The notes below the pieces were generated by a model. The model did no database searches, was not told the DNA's origin, and worked only from the letters and a program-made list of their open reading frames with translations. The position numbers and the translations under genes are program-made. DNA of 64,000 bases from Fluctibacter halophilus (lineage in GTDB: Bacteria > Pseudomonadota > Gammaproteobacteria > Enterobacterales > Alteromonadaceae). The stretch lies in assembly GCF_020687825.1 (NCBI RefSeq), contig NZ_JAJEWP010000002.1, positions 62,001 to 126,000 of the forward strand. Direction: 5' to 3'. Below are positions 44,709 through 54,374 of this stretch, in pieces. Positions within the stretch are counted from its first letter, which is position 1; the number at the start of each line of letters is the position of its first letter.

Positions 44709-45722
44709 ATGCGCGTATTGGGAATCGAGACATCCTGTGATGAAACCGGTGTCGCTATTATTGATAGCCAACAAGGGCTACTGGCGCACCAGCTGTACAG
44801 CCAGGTAAAGCTGCATGCTGACTATGGTGGTGTGGTGCCGGAGCTGGCCTCCCGGGACCATGTGCGCAAGTTGATCCCCCTTATCGAAGCAGCACTGGAT
44901 GAAGCCAGTTGTGCCGCCAGTGATATTGATGGCATCGCCTATACCCGTGGTCCCGGCCTGGTCGGGGCGTTGTTGGTCGGGGCATCGGTGGCCCGAAGCC
45001 TCGGCTATGCCTGGCAAGTTCCGGTATTGGGCGTCCATCATATGGAAGGCCACCTGCTGGCGCCGATGCTGGAAGAACGGCAACCCGAGTTTCCCTTCGT
45101 GGCCCTGTTGGTGTCCGGCGGGCATACCATGCTGGTCGATGTACAGGGAATTGGTCAATATCAGGTGTTGGGTGAGTCGATTGATGACGCAGCCGGTGAA
45201 GCCTTTGACAAAACGGCCAAAATCATGGGACTTGATTACCCTGGCGGGCCTCGACTGGCGAAATTGGCAGAGCAAGGCCAGCCCGGACACTACCAGTTTC
45301 CCCGTCCGATGACCGACCGGCCTGGGCTGGACTTCAGTTTCAGCGGGCTGAAAACCTTTGCCGCCAATACCATTCGTAATGCTGAGGACGACCCTCAAAC
45401 CCGCGCCAATATCGCTTACGCCTTTCAGGAAGCGGTGGTTGATACGCTGGCGATCAAGTGCAAGCGTGCACTGCAGCAGACCGGTCGCAAGCGACTGGTT
45501 ATCGCAGGAGGTGTAAGTGCTAACTTACATTTGCGTGAGCAACTCCAGAAGATCATGACCAAGTTACGCGGTGAAGTGTTTTATCCTCAATTGGCATTTT
45601 GCACCGACAATGGCGCCATGATTGCCTACGCCGGACTGCAGCGATTGCTGGCCGGGCAGGTGGATGGTGACGATGTTCGCGCCAAACCACGCTGGCCGCT
45701 GGAGGAGCTGGCTCCACTGTAA
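44709..45722 (+). CDS. tsaD: tRNA N6-adenosine threonylcarbamoyltransferase TsaD
   Basis: This 337-residue ASKHA-fold enzyme transfers threonylcarbamoyl to A37 of ANN-decoding tRNAs together with TsaB and TsaE. Seen are [13 protein letters not shown] (nucleotide loop), the iron-binding HHMEGHL near residue 111, [42 protein letters not shown] and [14 protein letters not shown]. Length equals E. coli TsaD (337). Its stop lies 1 bp from the plsY stop, so the two converge. Confidence 0.98.
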   Translation: MRVLGIETSCDETGVAIIDSQQGLLAHQLYSQVKLHADYGGVVPELASRDHVRKLIPLIEAALDEASCAASDIDGIAYTRGPGLVGALLVGASVARSLGYAWQVPVLGVHHMEGHLLAPMLEERQPEFPFVALLVSGGHTMLVDVQGIGQYQVLGESIDDAAGEAFDKTAKIMGLDYPGGPRLAKLAEQGQPGHYQFPRPMTDRPGLDFSFSGLKTFAANTIRNAEDDPQTRANIAYAFQEAVVDTLAIKCKRALQQTGRKRLVIAGGVSANLHLREQLQKIMTKLRGEVFYPQLAFCTDNGAMIAYAGLQRLLAGQVDGDDVRAKPRWPLEELAPL

Positions 45723-45723
45723 C

Positions 45724-46326
45724 TCACTCGTTGGTGCGTCCTTTGTCCCAGATGCGCCCTTCTTCGCCGCGCCACAAGCGAACAATGTTGGCGCGGTGAC
45801 GAGCAATGATGAGCACCGATAGCATGGCTACCGGCAGGGTATATGCTGGCTTGATCCAGAACGTAAACAGTGGCGCAAACCCCACCGCGATGATGGCCGC
45901 CAGCGACGAGTAACCACTGACAAACACCACCACAATCCAACAACTGATCAGTAATCCGGCCAGCGACAGGCCGATGGGCAGCATGGCACCAAATGCAGTC
46001 GCCACTGCTTTACCACCCCGAAAGCCGAAAAATAATGGGAAAATGTGACCAAGACAGGCGGCGACAGCAATAAGGCCGAGGAACAACGGCTCGATCCCCA
46101 GAAAATACGATCCCCACACCGGAATGGTGCCTTTGAGGATATCGCAGATCAGCACCAGCACTGCGGGCAAGCGTCCGCCCAGACGAAACACGTTGGTTGC
46201 TCCGGGATTGTTGGAACCGTGCCGACGGGGGTCCGGTAATCCGAACGCCCGGCATACCAGCACCGCACTGGACAGTGAGCCTAACAGGTAAGCGCCGACG
46301 AGGAGTAAAAGGGTCAGTGCGGTCAT
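45724..46326 (-). CDS. plsY: Acyl-phosphate glycerol-3-phosphate acyltransferase PlsY
   Basis: This 200-residue inner-membrane enzyme acylates glycerol-3-phosphate in phospholipid synthesis. The three PlsY motifs are visible: [11 protein letters not shown] with the [15 protein letters not shown] loop, a central [18 protein letters not shown], and a C-terminal [13 protein letters not shown]. Five hydrophobic segments fit the family. It is divergent from folB, an arrangement common in gammaproteobacteria. Confidence 0.96.
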   Translation of the reverse strand: MTALTLLLLVGAYLLGSLSSAVLVCRAFGLPDPRRHGSNNPGATNVFRLGGRLPAVLVLICDILKGTIPVWGSYFLGIEPLFLGLIAVAACLGHIFPLFFGFRGGKAVATAFGAMLPIGLSLAGLLISCWIVVVFVSGYSSLAAIIAVGFAPLFTFWIKPAYTLPVAMLSVLIIARHRANIVRLWRGEEGRIWDKGRTNE

Positions 46327-46428
46327 ATACTTGCCTTTCTGTTCGCGTTAAACTTGCCGGATTCTCGGCGGTGGGCTGTTACCCTAGCACTGTACGCCAT
46401 TCTGGTAAATTAACTGCGCGGATCTCTG

Positions 46429-46782
46429 ATGGATAAGATCATTCTTCGTGAATTACAGCTAATGGCGCTGATAGGCGTGTACGACTTTGAACGGGAAGCC
46501 CCGCAGGCGCTGCTTGCGGATGTCGAGTTGACGGTAGACCTGCAAAAAGCACAACACAGTGACGATGTGGCAGACACCGTCGATTATGCCGCGCTGGCAG
46601 AGTGGATGGTAAACAGCGCAGCGAGCACCGATTTCCAGTTACTCGAAGCCTTGGCCGGTCATCTGATAAATGGCATTCTGGCCACTTATCCTGCCACCGA
46701 AGTGACGTTGGAACTGACCAAGCCTGGTATTCTCGACAATGCCAGGGCTGTCAGTGTGCGCCTCACCCGGCGGGCCGCCTGA
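46429..46782 (+). CDS. folB: Dihydroneopterin aldolase
   Basis: This 117-residue enzyme of folate synthesis converts dihydroneopterin to hydroxymethyl-dihydropterin. Seen are LMALIGVYDFEREAPQ with the substrate Glu, TVDYAALAEWM, FQLLEALAGHLINGIL, and VTLELTKPGIL with the conserved catalytic Lys. It heads a folB-folK-uppP cluster; folK starts 2 bp after its stop. The ribosome site is weak. Confidence 0.95.
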   Translation: MDKIILRELQLMALIGVYDFEREAPQALLADVELTVDLQKAQHSDDVADTVDYAALAEWMVNSAASTDFQLLEALAGHLINGILATYPATEVTLELTKPGILDNARAVSVRLTRRAA

Positions 46783-46784
46783 AC

Positions 46785-47291
46785 ATGGCCCGTATCTACA
46801 TTAGCCTTGGCACCAACATCGATAGAGCGCGTAATACCCGAAGCGGACTGGATGCATTGCACGACCATTTCGGTGCGCTGACCTGTTCCCGTTTGTACGA
46901 AAGTGAAGCGGTGGGGTTTCAGGGCAACCCGTTTTATAACATGGTGATTGCCGCCGACACCGAACAGTCCATTGCTCAAGTAGTACAGTGTCTGAAACGC
47001 ATTGAGCAGGACAACGGGCGAGTGCGTGGGGAGAAGAAATTCGCGCCGCGTACCCTCGATTTAGATCTGCTGTTATACGATGATATTGTGTGTCAGGAGC
47101 CGGTCGTATTGCCCCGTGAAGAGATCTGCTTTAACGCGTTTGTCTTGTTACCGCTGGCGGAAATTGCCCCTGAACGGGTGCACCCGGTAAATCAGACAAG
47201 CTACGCTGACCTGTGGTCAGCCTACACCACACCACAACGATTGTGGCCGATAGACTTTACATGGAGAGGTTCAGAGCATGACCCTGTTTGA
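46785..47291 (+). CDS. folK: 2-amino-4-hydroxy-6-hydroxymethyldihydropteridine pyrophosphokinase
   Basis: This 168-residue folate-pathway enzyme pyrophosphorylates hydroxymethyl-dihydropterin using ATP. Seen are [24 protein letters not shown], the signature [19 protein letters not shown] and a proline-rich loop [22 protein letters not shown]. The usual HPR of the third segment reads LPRE here. Its 3' end overlaps the uppP start by 14 bp, indicating coupled translation. Confidence 0.95.
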   Translation: MARIYISLGTNIDRARNTRSGLDALHDHFGALTCSRLYESEAVGFQGNPFYNMVIAADTEQSIAQVVQCLKRIEQDNGRVRGEKKFAPRTLDLDLLLYDDIVCQEPVVLPREEICFNAFVLLPLAEIAPERVHPVNQTSYADLWSAYTTPQRLWPIDFTWRGSEHDPV

Positions 47292-48078
47292 AATCATTAT
47301 TCTGGCAATCATCCAGGGCCTGACCGAGTTTTTGCCGATTTCGAGTTCGGCACATTTGATCCTGCCGTCTGAATTGCTGGGTTGGGATAATCAGGGCCTG
47401 GCCTTTGATGTCGCGGTACACGTGGGCAGCTTGCTGGCGGTGATGATTTACTTCCGTGAAGAAATCATCCGTTTAACCGCTGCCTGGTTTCAGCATGGAT
47501 TGAGTAAGCAACAAACCGATGAGAGCCGGCTTGCCTGGTGGGTGATAGTAGCCACCATCCCGGCTGTATTTGCGGGCTACTTTGGTAAAGCCTTTATTGA
47601 ACAATATACCCGTTCAGCGCTGGTTATCGCCTGCACCACCATCGGTTTTGGCCTGTTGTTGTGGTATGCCGATTACACTGCCAAACTGCGCAAAAACATC
47701 TATCAGCTGACCTGGAAAAGTGCGTTGTGGATCGGTCTGGCCCAGGCGCTGGCCCTGATCCCCGGCACGTCCCGTTCCGGTATCACCATGACCGCCGGTT
47801 TGATGCTGGGCTTGAACCGAGAAAGTGCGGCGCGATTTTCCTTTTTGTTGTCCATTCCGGTCATTTTGGGGGCGGGGCTGCTGTCCACGTTGGATCTCCT
47901 TGAAGCCAATATCCCTGTCGACTGGAGCGCCATGTTCTACGGCATCGGCTTGTCGTTTGTCAGTGCCTATACCTGTATCTATTTATTTCTTGCCTGGATT
48001 GCCAGAATTGGCATGCTGCCGTTTGTCATCTACCGATTGGCACTGGGTGGTGTGTTGCTCGGTTTCGTATTCTGGTAA
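47278..48078 (+). CDS. uppP: Undecaprenyl-diphosphatase UppP (BacA)
   Basis: This 266-residue inner-membrane phosphatase recycles the lipid carrier for peptidoglycan and O-antigen synthesis and can confer bacitracin resistance. The signature [17 protein letters not shown] (residues 14-30) and the second motif [19 protein letters not shown] carry the catalytic Glu, Ser and Arg. Seven or eight helices are evident. GGAGAGG precedes the ATG within the folK 3' end. Confidence 0.97.
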   Translation: MTLFEIIILAIIQGLTEFLPISSSAHLILPSELLGWDNQGLAFDVAVHVGSLLAVMIYFREEIIRLTAAWFQHGLSKQQTDESRLAWWVIVATIPAVFAGYFGKAFIEQYTRSALVIACTTIGFGLLLWYADYTAKLRKNIYQLTWKSALWIGLAQALALIPGTSRSGITMTAGLMLGLNRESAARFSFLLSIPVILGAGLLSTLDLLEANIPVDWSAMFYGIGLSFVSAYTCIYLFLAWIARIGMLPFVIYRLALGGVLLGFVFW

Positions 48079-48107
48079 CCGGCGATAGTCCACCTAGGGA
48101 GAACGTT

Positions 48108-48473
48108 ATGAGTGACACCATTTTCACCAAAATCATTGCCCGCGAGATCCCGGCAGATATCCTGTTTGAAGATGAGCAGTGCCTGGCATTCAGTGATATT
48201 AATCCGCAAGCACCGGTGCATTTTCTGGTTATCCCGAAAAAGCCCATTGCTACCATCAATGACATTGCCGAAGAGGATGAAGCCGTCGTGGGGCATTTGC
48301 ACCGTATCGCCGCGCAGATCTGTGCTGACAAAGGGGTGGCCGAGCAGGGCTATCGTGTGGTGATGAATTGTAACGAATATGGTGGTCAGACGGTGTATCA
48401 CATTCACTTGCATGTGCTGGCCGGTAAGCCGATGGGTTGGCCTCCGTATCAGGAAAAACTCAAAACCGCCTAA
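48108..48473 (+). CDS. hinT: HIT family protein (HinT-like phosphoramidase)
   Basis: This is a 121-residue cytoplasmic histidine-triad protein that hydrolyses purine nucleoside phosphoramidates such as AMP-lysine. It begins IFTKIIAREIPADILFEDEQCLAFSDI and has the triad QTVYHIHLHVLAGKPMGWPP. It is very close to bacterial HinT in length and sequence. It lies 29 bp after uppP with its own AGGGAG ribosome site, so it may be part of that operon. A terminator follows. Confidence 0.95.
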   Translation: MSDTIFTKIIAREIPADILFEDEQCLAFSDINPQAPVHFLVIPKKPIATINDIAEEDEAVVGHLHRIAAQICADKGVAEQGYRVVMNCNEYGGQTVYHIHLHVLAGKPMGWPPYQEKLKTA

Positions 48474-48502
48474 AAAAAAGCCCGCTTGTGCGGGCTTTTT
48501 TG
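48472..48502. terminator. Bidirectional terminator after hinT
   Basis: AAAAAAAAGCCCGC and GCGGGCTTTTTT pair around a TTGT loop. Long A and T flanks make it work for both convergent genes. Its left end overlaps the hinT stop codon. Confidence 0.93.
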
Positions 48503-48516
48503 ATCCTCTGAGGGGG

Positions 48517-50199
48517 TTACAGTCCAAGCACATCCTTGCCTTGATTAAAGGTAATGTCGACCGGAATTTTTGCCTCGGATAAGCGCGCCAAGTCTTCTTT
48601 GAGCAGCGCTTTGATCAAGCCTTTTTCTTCGACCAGCTTGGCCACGCCGTCGTAGTCACCATCACCCTGAAGGGTCAGGATCAGGTTTGACAAGGCGTCG
48701 ATGGCTTCACCCATCTTGTCCATGTTGACGCTGTATAAACCGTTGTCATCACGACTGAAGGCGCCGAATTCTTCAAAGAAGTTAAAGCGCACCATATTGG
48801 CCTTGCCGTGAGCACTGGATGCACCGAACCGAACAGAACGGAAAATCCCGGCCATAAAGGTGACATAGTAATCTTCCAGCACACCTTCGGTGATAACACC
48901 TTTATCCAGCAGCTGGCGCACCATGTACAGGCCCAGAATATCGGCTTTACCTTCTTCCAGCGCCGAAGCATGTTCCTTCAGCGCCTGACGCACTGTCCCG
49001 TTGCCATCCAGGGTGTTCTTGATCCCTAACCCATGAGCCACTTCATGGAACATGGTATTGGCAAAAAACGCGGTAAAGGTGATGTGTTGACGTTGCTCTG
49101 GCGCAATCAGCTGGTCAGCAATTGGCACCAGGATGTGGTCAAACTTAGCGCGCATGGCATTCTTTAATTGCAAGCGACGGGTGCCCTTGGCCAGTTGCAC
49201 TTCCTCATCATTGGGCAGGTTGATGGCGATGGTTTTACTGCCTGCGTTAGAATGACCCGCGTAATAAATCACGTCATAGGCGTTCAGGTCGGCATTGGCG
49301 CCGGGCATTTCCGCTTTATAGGCATCATCGACCGGCAAGCCCTGTTGCAGCTCTGGCAGGTATGAGGCGTATTTGGCCAGACGCTCACTCCAGGATTGGT
49401 CTTTGAGCAACACGTAAGATTCAAACGCGGCACGGTAGCCGTAAAGCTGGTCTTCATAGGTTTCAATCGGGCCGTAGACCAATTCAATCGGGTTGGTTTT
49501 CATGTCCATCCAGGCAAAGTCTGAAGCCTGATAGTCATCGCTGAGCAGCGCTTCGGCACGCATTAGCAGGTAGTTGCCGAACGCTTCGTCATCTGCCAAC
49601 TCGGCTGCCTGACGCAATAATGCGGCGGCCCGTTGCAACGCTTCACTGTAGTATTCTGAGTAGGGCACTGCCATCAGTTGGCCGGCATTGTCTCGGGTTA
49701 CAATGCTGTACAGCCCGGTTTTGTCGTCGAAGGATGCCTGGTCGAATTCTGCTTTGGTCATGTCATGGGGATAGAATTGCGCACCGGCCGGCTTCTCTTC
49801 GGTACCGGAAAGAAAGGCTTCGTCGCCTTTGAGGCGGTCCCACGGACCGTAGTTGATATCGGCAAAACGGCGAACGGCCGGATCTTTCAATGAGGACAAC
49901 AGCGCTTCTTTGTCGCCGCCATAGGCCTGTTGCCAAAACAGGTCGTCCATGATTTTTGACGCTTCAATCAAAACGCCAACCATTTGCCGCTGGTTGTCAG
50001 ACAGGCCAGACAAGTCGGCGGTTAAATCAACTGGGTAGTAAATATCCAGCCGTGATTCAAACCCTTCGTTCAGTTGCACAGAGGTGGCCTGTGCAGACGG
50101 CGAGCCGGTGGTTGTTTGGGTCGATGTTTGTGGGGCCGGTGAGCAACCGACCAGCATGGCCGCCGTGAGCGCAGCGACAATTTTAGAAGGTCTAAACAT
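48517..50199 (-). CDS. Peptidase M49-like (dipeptidyl-peptidase III family) lipoprotein
   Basis: This is a 560-residue exported lipoprotein (signal with lipobox LVGC near residue 19). A zinc site HEVAHGLG (HExxH) is followed about 25 residues later by EEGKAD, whose Glu is the third ligand. Eukaryotic DPP III has HELLGH instead, so this belongs to the bacterial branch with a one-residue-shorter motif. Such proteins are often labelled Zn-dependent hydrolase or Nudix-associated peptidase. It likely cleaves short peptides in the periplasm or is anchored to the outer membrane. It is convergent with hinT and divergent from the HDOD gene. Confidence 0.8.
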   Translation of the reverse strand: MFRPSKIVAALTAAMLVGCSPAPQTSTQTTTGSPSAQATSVQLNEGFESRLDIYYPVDLTADLSGLSDNQRQMVGVLIEASKIMDDLFWQQAYGGDKEALLSSLKDPAVRRFADINYGPWDRLKGDEAFLSGTEEKPAGAQFYPHDMTKAEFDQASFDDKTGLYSIVTRDNAGQLMAVPYSEYYSEALQRAAALLRQAAELADDEAFGNYLLMRAEALLSDDYQASDFAWMDMKTNPIELVYGPIETYEDQLYGYRAAFESYVLLKDQSWSERLAKYASYLPELQQGLPVDDAYKAEMPGANADLNAYDVIYYAGHSNAGSKTIAINLPNDEEVQLAKGTRRLQLKNAMRAKFDHILVPIADQLIAPEQRQHITFTAFFANTMFHEVAHGLGIKNTLDGNGTVRQALKEHASALEEGKADILGLYMVRQLLDKGVITEGVLEDYYVTFMAGIFRSVRFGASSAHGKANMVRFNFFEEFGAFSRDDNGLYSVNMDKMGEAIDALSNLILTLQGDGDYDGVAKLVEEKGLIKALLKEDLARLSEAKIPVDITFNQGKDVLGL

Positions 50200-50490
50200 G
50201 GGACAGCATCTTCCTTATCGTTATCATTGTTGTCGTCAGGATGCCTTATGCAGGCGAAAGCAGGGGTCATGCTACACCTTTCAGGGCACAGACGCACCCC
50301 TCCTGCAAAGGGTGGTCTGGGAGGTAAGCTAACTCGTTGCTGCAATTGAATAAAAATTATTCCCGAGGAAAGCGAAAATTAGACCAAAGGTTAGGCACAA
50401 GTCGCTTTTACTTTGTTCCAATATGCATAATACTTAACAAAAGCATGGGATTCTCAGAATATCCCCAACAAGAACACTGACAAAGGAAGA

Positions 50491-51327
50491 ATGATGTCAA
50501 CAGAGAACGCGTTGCTGACGATCCTGGTTGAAAAAATCAATAATGACACACTGGTATTGCCTACCTTACCGGCCATCGCCCTGAAAGTTCGTAAGGCGGC
50601 AGACGATCCAGACATCAACCTGCACAAAATGGGTGACGTCATCTCCCAAGACCCTTCCTTGTCGGCGCGGATCATCAAGATTGCCAACAGTGCTTATCTT
50701 GGCCGTAGTGTGAAAGTGAATTCCATCAGTCAGGCCGCTACCCGCATTGGTTTGTCGCAAATCAAGAACATTTCTACTGCGCTGGCAATGGAACAGTTAT
50801 TTGTATCCCGCAACGATCTGGTCAAGGACTATATCACCAAGGTCTGGAATAACACGGTTGACGTGGTTGCCAATGCCATGGCAGCACTGCAGGTATACAG
50901 CAAAGGGCACCGCGGTAAGCTTAACCTGGATACGCTGACGCTGGCTGCGCTGGTACATAATATCGGTGTGTTACCGATCCTGACTGAAGCGGAACGACAT
51001 GAAGATGTGTTCGCCAATCCGACCTTCCTGAATGTCGCGATCCAGAAACTGTCCTGTCCGATTGGTGCGAAAATCATGTTGGACTGGGGCTTTGAGGATG
51101 CGTTTGTCAAGGTAGCCGAGAAGTGGCGCGACATGGACTATCAGACTGACAATGTCAGCTACATCGATTTTGTCCGACTGGGGGCAGTGCTTGCAGGAGC
51201 CTTTGACAGCCACAAAGACGATGTCATGAACCTGAGTCAGAAAAAGGGCATGTTTGAGGATTTGTCGGTTCTACAGTCTGACGAATTCATTGAAATGCGT
51301 GATAACGCCAAAGCCATCTTTGCCTGA
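50491..51327 (+). CDS. HDOD domain signalling protein
   Basis: This is a 278-residue cytoplasmic protein with one HDOD domain (about 20-220): LPTLPAIALKVRKAADDPD, DPSLSARIIKIANSAYLGR, SISQAATRIGLSQIKNIS, LAALVHNIGVL and IGAKIMLDWGF. The HD-type metal site is degenerate, as is normal for HDOD, so it is a non-enzymatic regulator rather than a phosphohydrolase. No partner domain (GGDEF, EAL or receiver) is attached. Two adjacent ATG codons (50491, 50494) follow GGAAG. The next gene converges across a terminator. Confidence 0.9.
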   Translation: MMSTENALLTILVEKINNDTLVLPTLPAIALKVRKAADDPDINLHKMGDVISQDPSLSARIIKIANSAYLGRSVKVNSISQAATRIGLSQIKNISTALAMEQLFVSRNDLVKDYITKVWNNTVDVVANAMAALQVYSKGHRGKLNLDTLTLAALVHNIGVLPILTEAERHEDVFANPTFLNVAIQKLSCPIGAKIMLDWGFEDAFVKVAEKWRDMDYQTDNVSYIDFVRLGAVLAGAFDSHKDDVMNLSQKKGMFEDLSVLQSDEFIEMRDNAKAIFA

Positions 51328-51345
51328 GCATCAAACCGGTCGATT

Positions 51346-51375
51346 AAAAAAAAGCGCCCATCGGGCGCTTTTTTT
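51346..51375. terminator. Bidirectional terminator between HDOD gene and rdgC
   Basis: AAAAAAAAGCGCCC and GGGCGCTTTTTTT pair around an ATC loop, with T runs on both strands, between the convergent genes. Confidence 0.93.
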
Positions 51376-51390
51376 GTTTCTCAATCGATA

Positions 51391-52293
51391 TCAGGCGTCC
51401 GCGCCTAAATCAAACGTTTGCTGCAACCACAGTGCGAAACGCACGATTTCGCCGGACATCAGGGCAAAATCTGCATCTTGTTTAGCAGCCAATTGATCTT
51501 TTGGAATGTCGTCGTTTTGTTCACGGATCACATCGGTGAACTTCAGGCGCTTAATGCCCAGATCATCTTCAATCATGGCGGTCAGGGTTTCATCCCAGCC
51601 GATGGCCAGTTTGTGGACCAGCTTTCCGGCCTCCAGATGCTGTAGGATCTCTGGCGCTCCCAGGTCCTGATTTTTACACCGAACGATACTGTCGTCGTCG
51701 CCACTGGCGCGCAGTTCGGCTTCTTCCAGCAACTCAGTGTTGTCGGGAACCCCTTGGCCTTTTAGCCACAGAGTAAGGTCTGGGGCAATGCTGCGACGGG
51801 CCATCGGTACCACCGGTAACGAGCCAATGGCTTTTCGCAGAGTCGCCAAAAAGGCTTCTGCCTTACCGTCGGCAGACGCATCAACCACTACAAGGTTATC
51901 TTTCAGAGACAGAAAGCCATGGGTAAAGGTGTTTTTAGTAAACGCCTGCGGCAACAAGCGATGGATGATTTCCTGCTTGAGATCCTGTTGGGCTTTTTTG
52001 CCGACTGGAGCGCCGGTTTCGGCCTCAATGGCGGCAACCTTATCAGCCAGTTCGGCGTTAACCACCGTTGATGGCAGCAAGCGTTCCTGCTTTTTGAGCG
52101 TTAACCAGATACGGCCATCCGCCACATGCAGCAATTGGTCACCCTGACCGAGCGGGGCGCTCCATCCCATGGTCGCAGTGTCCTGACTGCCACAGGGGCG
52201 AAAAGGCTGTTCGGCCAACATGGACTGTAGGTCGTCTTCGTTCAGCGAAAGGGGTTGAGTAAGGGTGTAGAGTTTCAGGTTTTTAAACCACAT
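51391..52293 (-). CDS. rdgC: Recombination-associated protein RdgC
   Basis: This is a 300-residue nucleoid-associated ring-forming DNA-binding protein that limits RecA function. It begins MWFKNLKLYTLTQPLSLNED and has PCGSQDTATMGWSAPLG, LLPSTVVNAELADKVAAIE, VGKKAQQDLKQEIIHRLLPQAF and ALWLQQTFDLGAD. Length matches E. coli (303). The start at 52293 is the conserved one; the open frame runs 14 codons further without homology. It is monocistronic. Confidence 0.96.
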   Translation of the reverse strand: MWFKNLKLYTLTQPLSLNEDDLQSMLAEQPFRPCGSQDTATMGWSAPLGQGDQLLHVADGRIWLTLKKQERLLPSTVVNAELADKVAAIEAETGAPVGKKAQQDLKQEIIHRLLPQAFTKNTFTHGFLSLKDNLVVVDASADGKAEAFLATLRKAIGSLPVVPMARRSIAPDLTLWLKGQGVPDNTELLEEAELRASGDDDSIVRCKNQDLGAPEILQHLEAGKLVHKLAIGWDETLTAMIEDDLGIKRLKFTDVIREQNDDIPKDQLAAKQDADFALMSGEIVRFALWLQQTFDLGADA

Positions 52294-52406
52294 CGGTACA
52301 TTCCTGTAGGACTTTGGGCGGGGAGGGCCCCGCACCAGGATACGTCAAAAAGGCTGCAAGCCTATCAGGCTGGGTGGGAAAGTCCAGTACAGGAAAAACA
52401 GCTTAA

Positions 52407-54137
52407 CTATACAGCACGCAGCGGGAAGGTGATGTCGTAGGACAACCCTTTGCCTGGCTCGCTGTTCGCTTCAATCTGGCCACCCAGAGTCTGTGTGACC
52501 AGATTGTACATGATGTGGGTTCCCAGACCGCTGCCGCCTTTACCCCGTTTGGTGGTAAAAAACGCATCAAAGTGGCGCTGCAAATCATTTTCTGACAAGC
52601 CCTTGCCGTTGTCTTTGTAACTGATATGCAGGGTGTCATCTTCGGCCTTGATAACAATGTTGATTTTGCCCTGGCTCATTCCTTCAAAGCCATGAATGAG
52701 CGAATTCATGATCATATTGGTGAAGATCTGTGCGATGACGCCAGGCGCGCAGCGGATCACCAAATCGTCAGGGCAATCGATGTCGATACTGTGATCGGTC
52801 TTTTTAAAGTTCGGCGCCAGTGACTGAACCACTTCATTCACATAAACCTTCAGATCAACATCCCGTTCCGCTTCACTGGTCTGGTCAACGGCCACTTGCT
52901 TGAAGCTGGATACCAGATCGGAGGCGCGATTAAGGTTGCTTAACAGCAGCGTCGTGGTTTGCTCCGCTTCGCTCAAAAAGGCCGTCATGGTTTTGCTGGT
53001 CAGTTTCTTGTCTTCAAACGCCTGATGCAGGTTGCGTAAACGTTCCTGCAAGAAACTCGCCGCGGTCACCCCAACCCCAAGTGGCGTGTTGACGTCATGG
53101 GCAATACCGGCCACCAAGCCGCCCAGGGAGGCCATGCGCTCTGATTCCACCAGTTGGTCTTTGGCCAGTTGCAAGGTTTGCATCGATTCAGCCAGTTCGG
53201 TGTTGCGCTTACGTAACTCGTCTTCGATGTATTGACGATTCTCGTTTTCCTGACGTAATTCACGCTGTTTAACGATCAGTTCATCTTTTTGCTGTTCGAG
53301 GTCCAGCATGATTTTTGAAAGAGAGGCCGTTTTCTTGGCCACTTCCTGTTCCAGGAAAATGTTCTGATCGTCGAGCTTGCGGTTGGCGTCGGTAAGCTCA
53401 TCCTGAGTCAGTTTCAGTCGTCGTTTGTAATCAATCAGATCATCGATGAGCTCGTTGTAAGACGATTGCAGCAGTTTTAACTCGTTATCATCATCAATGT
53501 GCACGTGCAGTTTTGACGATTCAGGACGGTCAACATCGAATTCACTGATTTGTTGGGTTAATTCTGACAGGGGTTCTGTCAACATCTGCCGGAAGGCGTT
53601 GAGGAACAGGAACACCAGGAAAGCGGTCTTGATGATCGCATTGCCGATCAGGAAAAAGATCCCAACTTCAATACGGCTGAAAATGATGCCGATACTGGAG
53701 TACAGGGTTACGTCGCCAACGTTTGATGTGCGACCCGAGAATTCAAAAATCAACGGAAAACTGTAGCCGAACGTTCCGCCGGGGTGGTCCTTCATGACGC
53801 CGGTCGTGACCGGTTCCAGGGCTTGCTTGTTGGTGCGTCCGATGTCGGCGATGTATTTGCCGTTTTCATCGCGGATTTGTACACCCTCAACGATCGGCAG
53901 CTCCATCAGACCTTCTGCAATGGAGACCGCCTGAGGCGTATTGAGCTCCCATATTGCACGAGTCAAACTGGTACTGAAGGTGTTCTTCAGGGTTTGCAGT
54001 TCACTTTCAATATGGTTTTTCGCATTGAGGTATTCCGTCAGGATCTGACCAAAGGTGACGATGAGAGTCAGTATGAAATAAACAGACAACACCCGCGTCA
54101 GTAGCTTTCGAGACAATCCTGTTTTGACTTTTGTCAT
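52407..54137 (-). CDS. Orphan sensor histidine kinase
   Basis: This is a 576-residue inner-membrane kinase. Two helices lie at about 12-34 and 155-180 with a periplasmic sensor between them (with AIWELNTPQAVSIAEGL and VQIRDENGKYIADIG, as in some marine kinases). A HAMP-like segment (about 183-240) is followed by a long coiled coil (about 240-335). The H-box AGIAHDVNTPLGVG has phospho-His at 347, and the ATPase motifs are IFTNMIMNSLIHGFEG, DNGKGLS and GGSGLGTHIMYNL. The H-box HDVNTP replaces the usual HELRTP and marks the HPK4-like subfamily. No response regulator is adjacent; phoB is divergent but has its own phoR. Confidence 0.9.
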   Translation of the reverse strand: MTKVKTGLSRKLLTRVLSVYFILTLIVTFGQILTEYLNAKNHIESELQTLKNTFSTSLTRAIWELNTPQAVSIAEGLMELPIVEGVQIRDENGKYIADIGRTNKQALEPVTTGVMKDHPGGTFGYSFPLIFEFSGRTSNVGDVTLYSSIGIIFSRIEVGIFFLIGNAIIKTAFLVFLFLNAFRQMLTEPLSELTQQISEFDVDRPESSKLHVHIDDDNELKLLQSSYNELIDDLIDYKRRLKLTQDELTDANRKLDDQNIFLEQEVAKKTASLSKIMLDLEQQKDELIVKQRELRQENENRQYIEDELRKRNTELAESMQTLQLAKDQLVESERMASLGGLVAGIAHDVNTPLGVGVTAASFLQERLRNLHQAFEDKKLTSKTMTAFLSEAEQTTTLLLSNLNRASDLVSSFKQVAVDQTSEAERDVDLKVYVNEVVQSLAPNFKKTDHSIDIDCPDDLVIRCAPGVIAQIFTNMIMNSLIHGFEGMSQGKINIVIKAEDDTLHISYKDNGKGLSENDLQRHFDAFFTTKRGKGGSGLGTHIMYNLVTQTLGGQIEANSEPGKGLSYDITFPLRAV

Positions 54138-54310
54138 TCACCAACCTTAAACGGCGCTACTGTTACCGCGCACAAAAAATCTCCTGCTGTAGTTAGAATA
54201 AACAAAATTACCACAACGGCAAGGTGAAATTTAGGATTTGTAGCGCTTCAACAAAGGCTTATAGGATAGTGAAGGAAAGGTTTGGCGAGAGTTTGACACT
54301 TTTATGATAA

Positions 54311-54344
54311 CTTTAATAAATCTGTCATATTTGCGCAGAATAAT
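54311..54344 (+). promoter_or_regulatory. Pho box and -10 of phoB
   Basis: CTTTAATAAATCTGTCAT (54311-54328) matches the Pho box CTGTCATAAATCTGTCAT at 16 of 18 bases, with a perfect second half site. AATAAT (5 of 6 to TATAAT) begins 10 bp later at 54339. This is the layout of a PhoB-activated, autoregulated promoter; the start codon is 31 bp beyond. Confidence 0.85.
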
Positions 54345-54374
54345 GAGCGCCAGTGATAAGGCAGGGAAATATAA

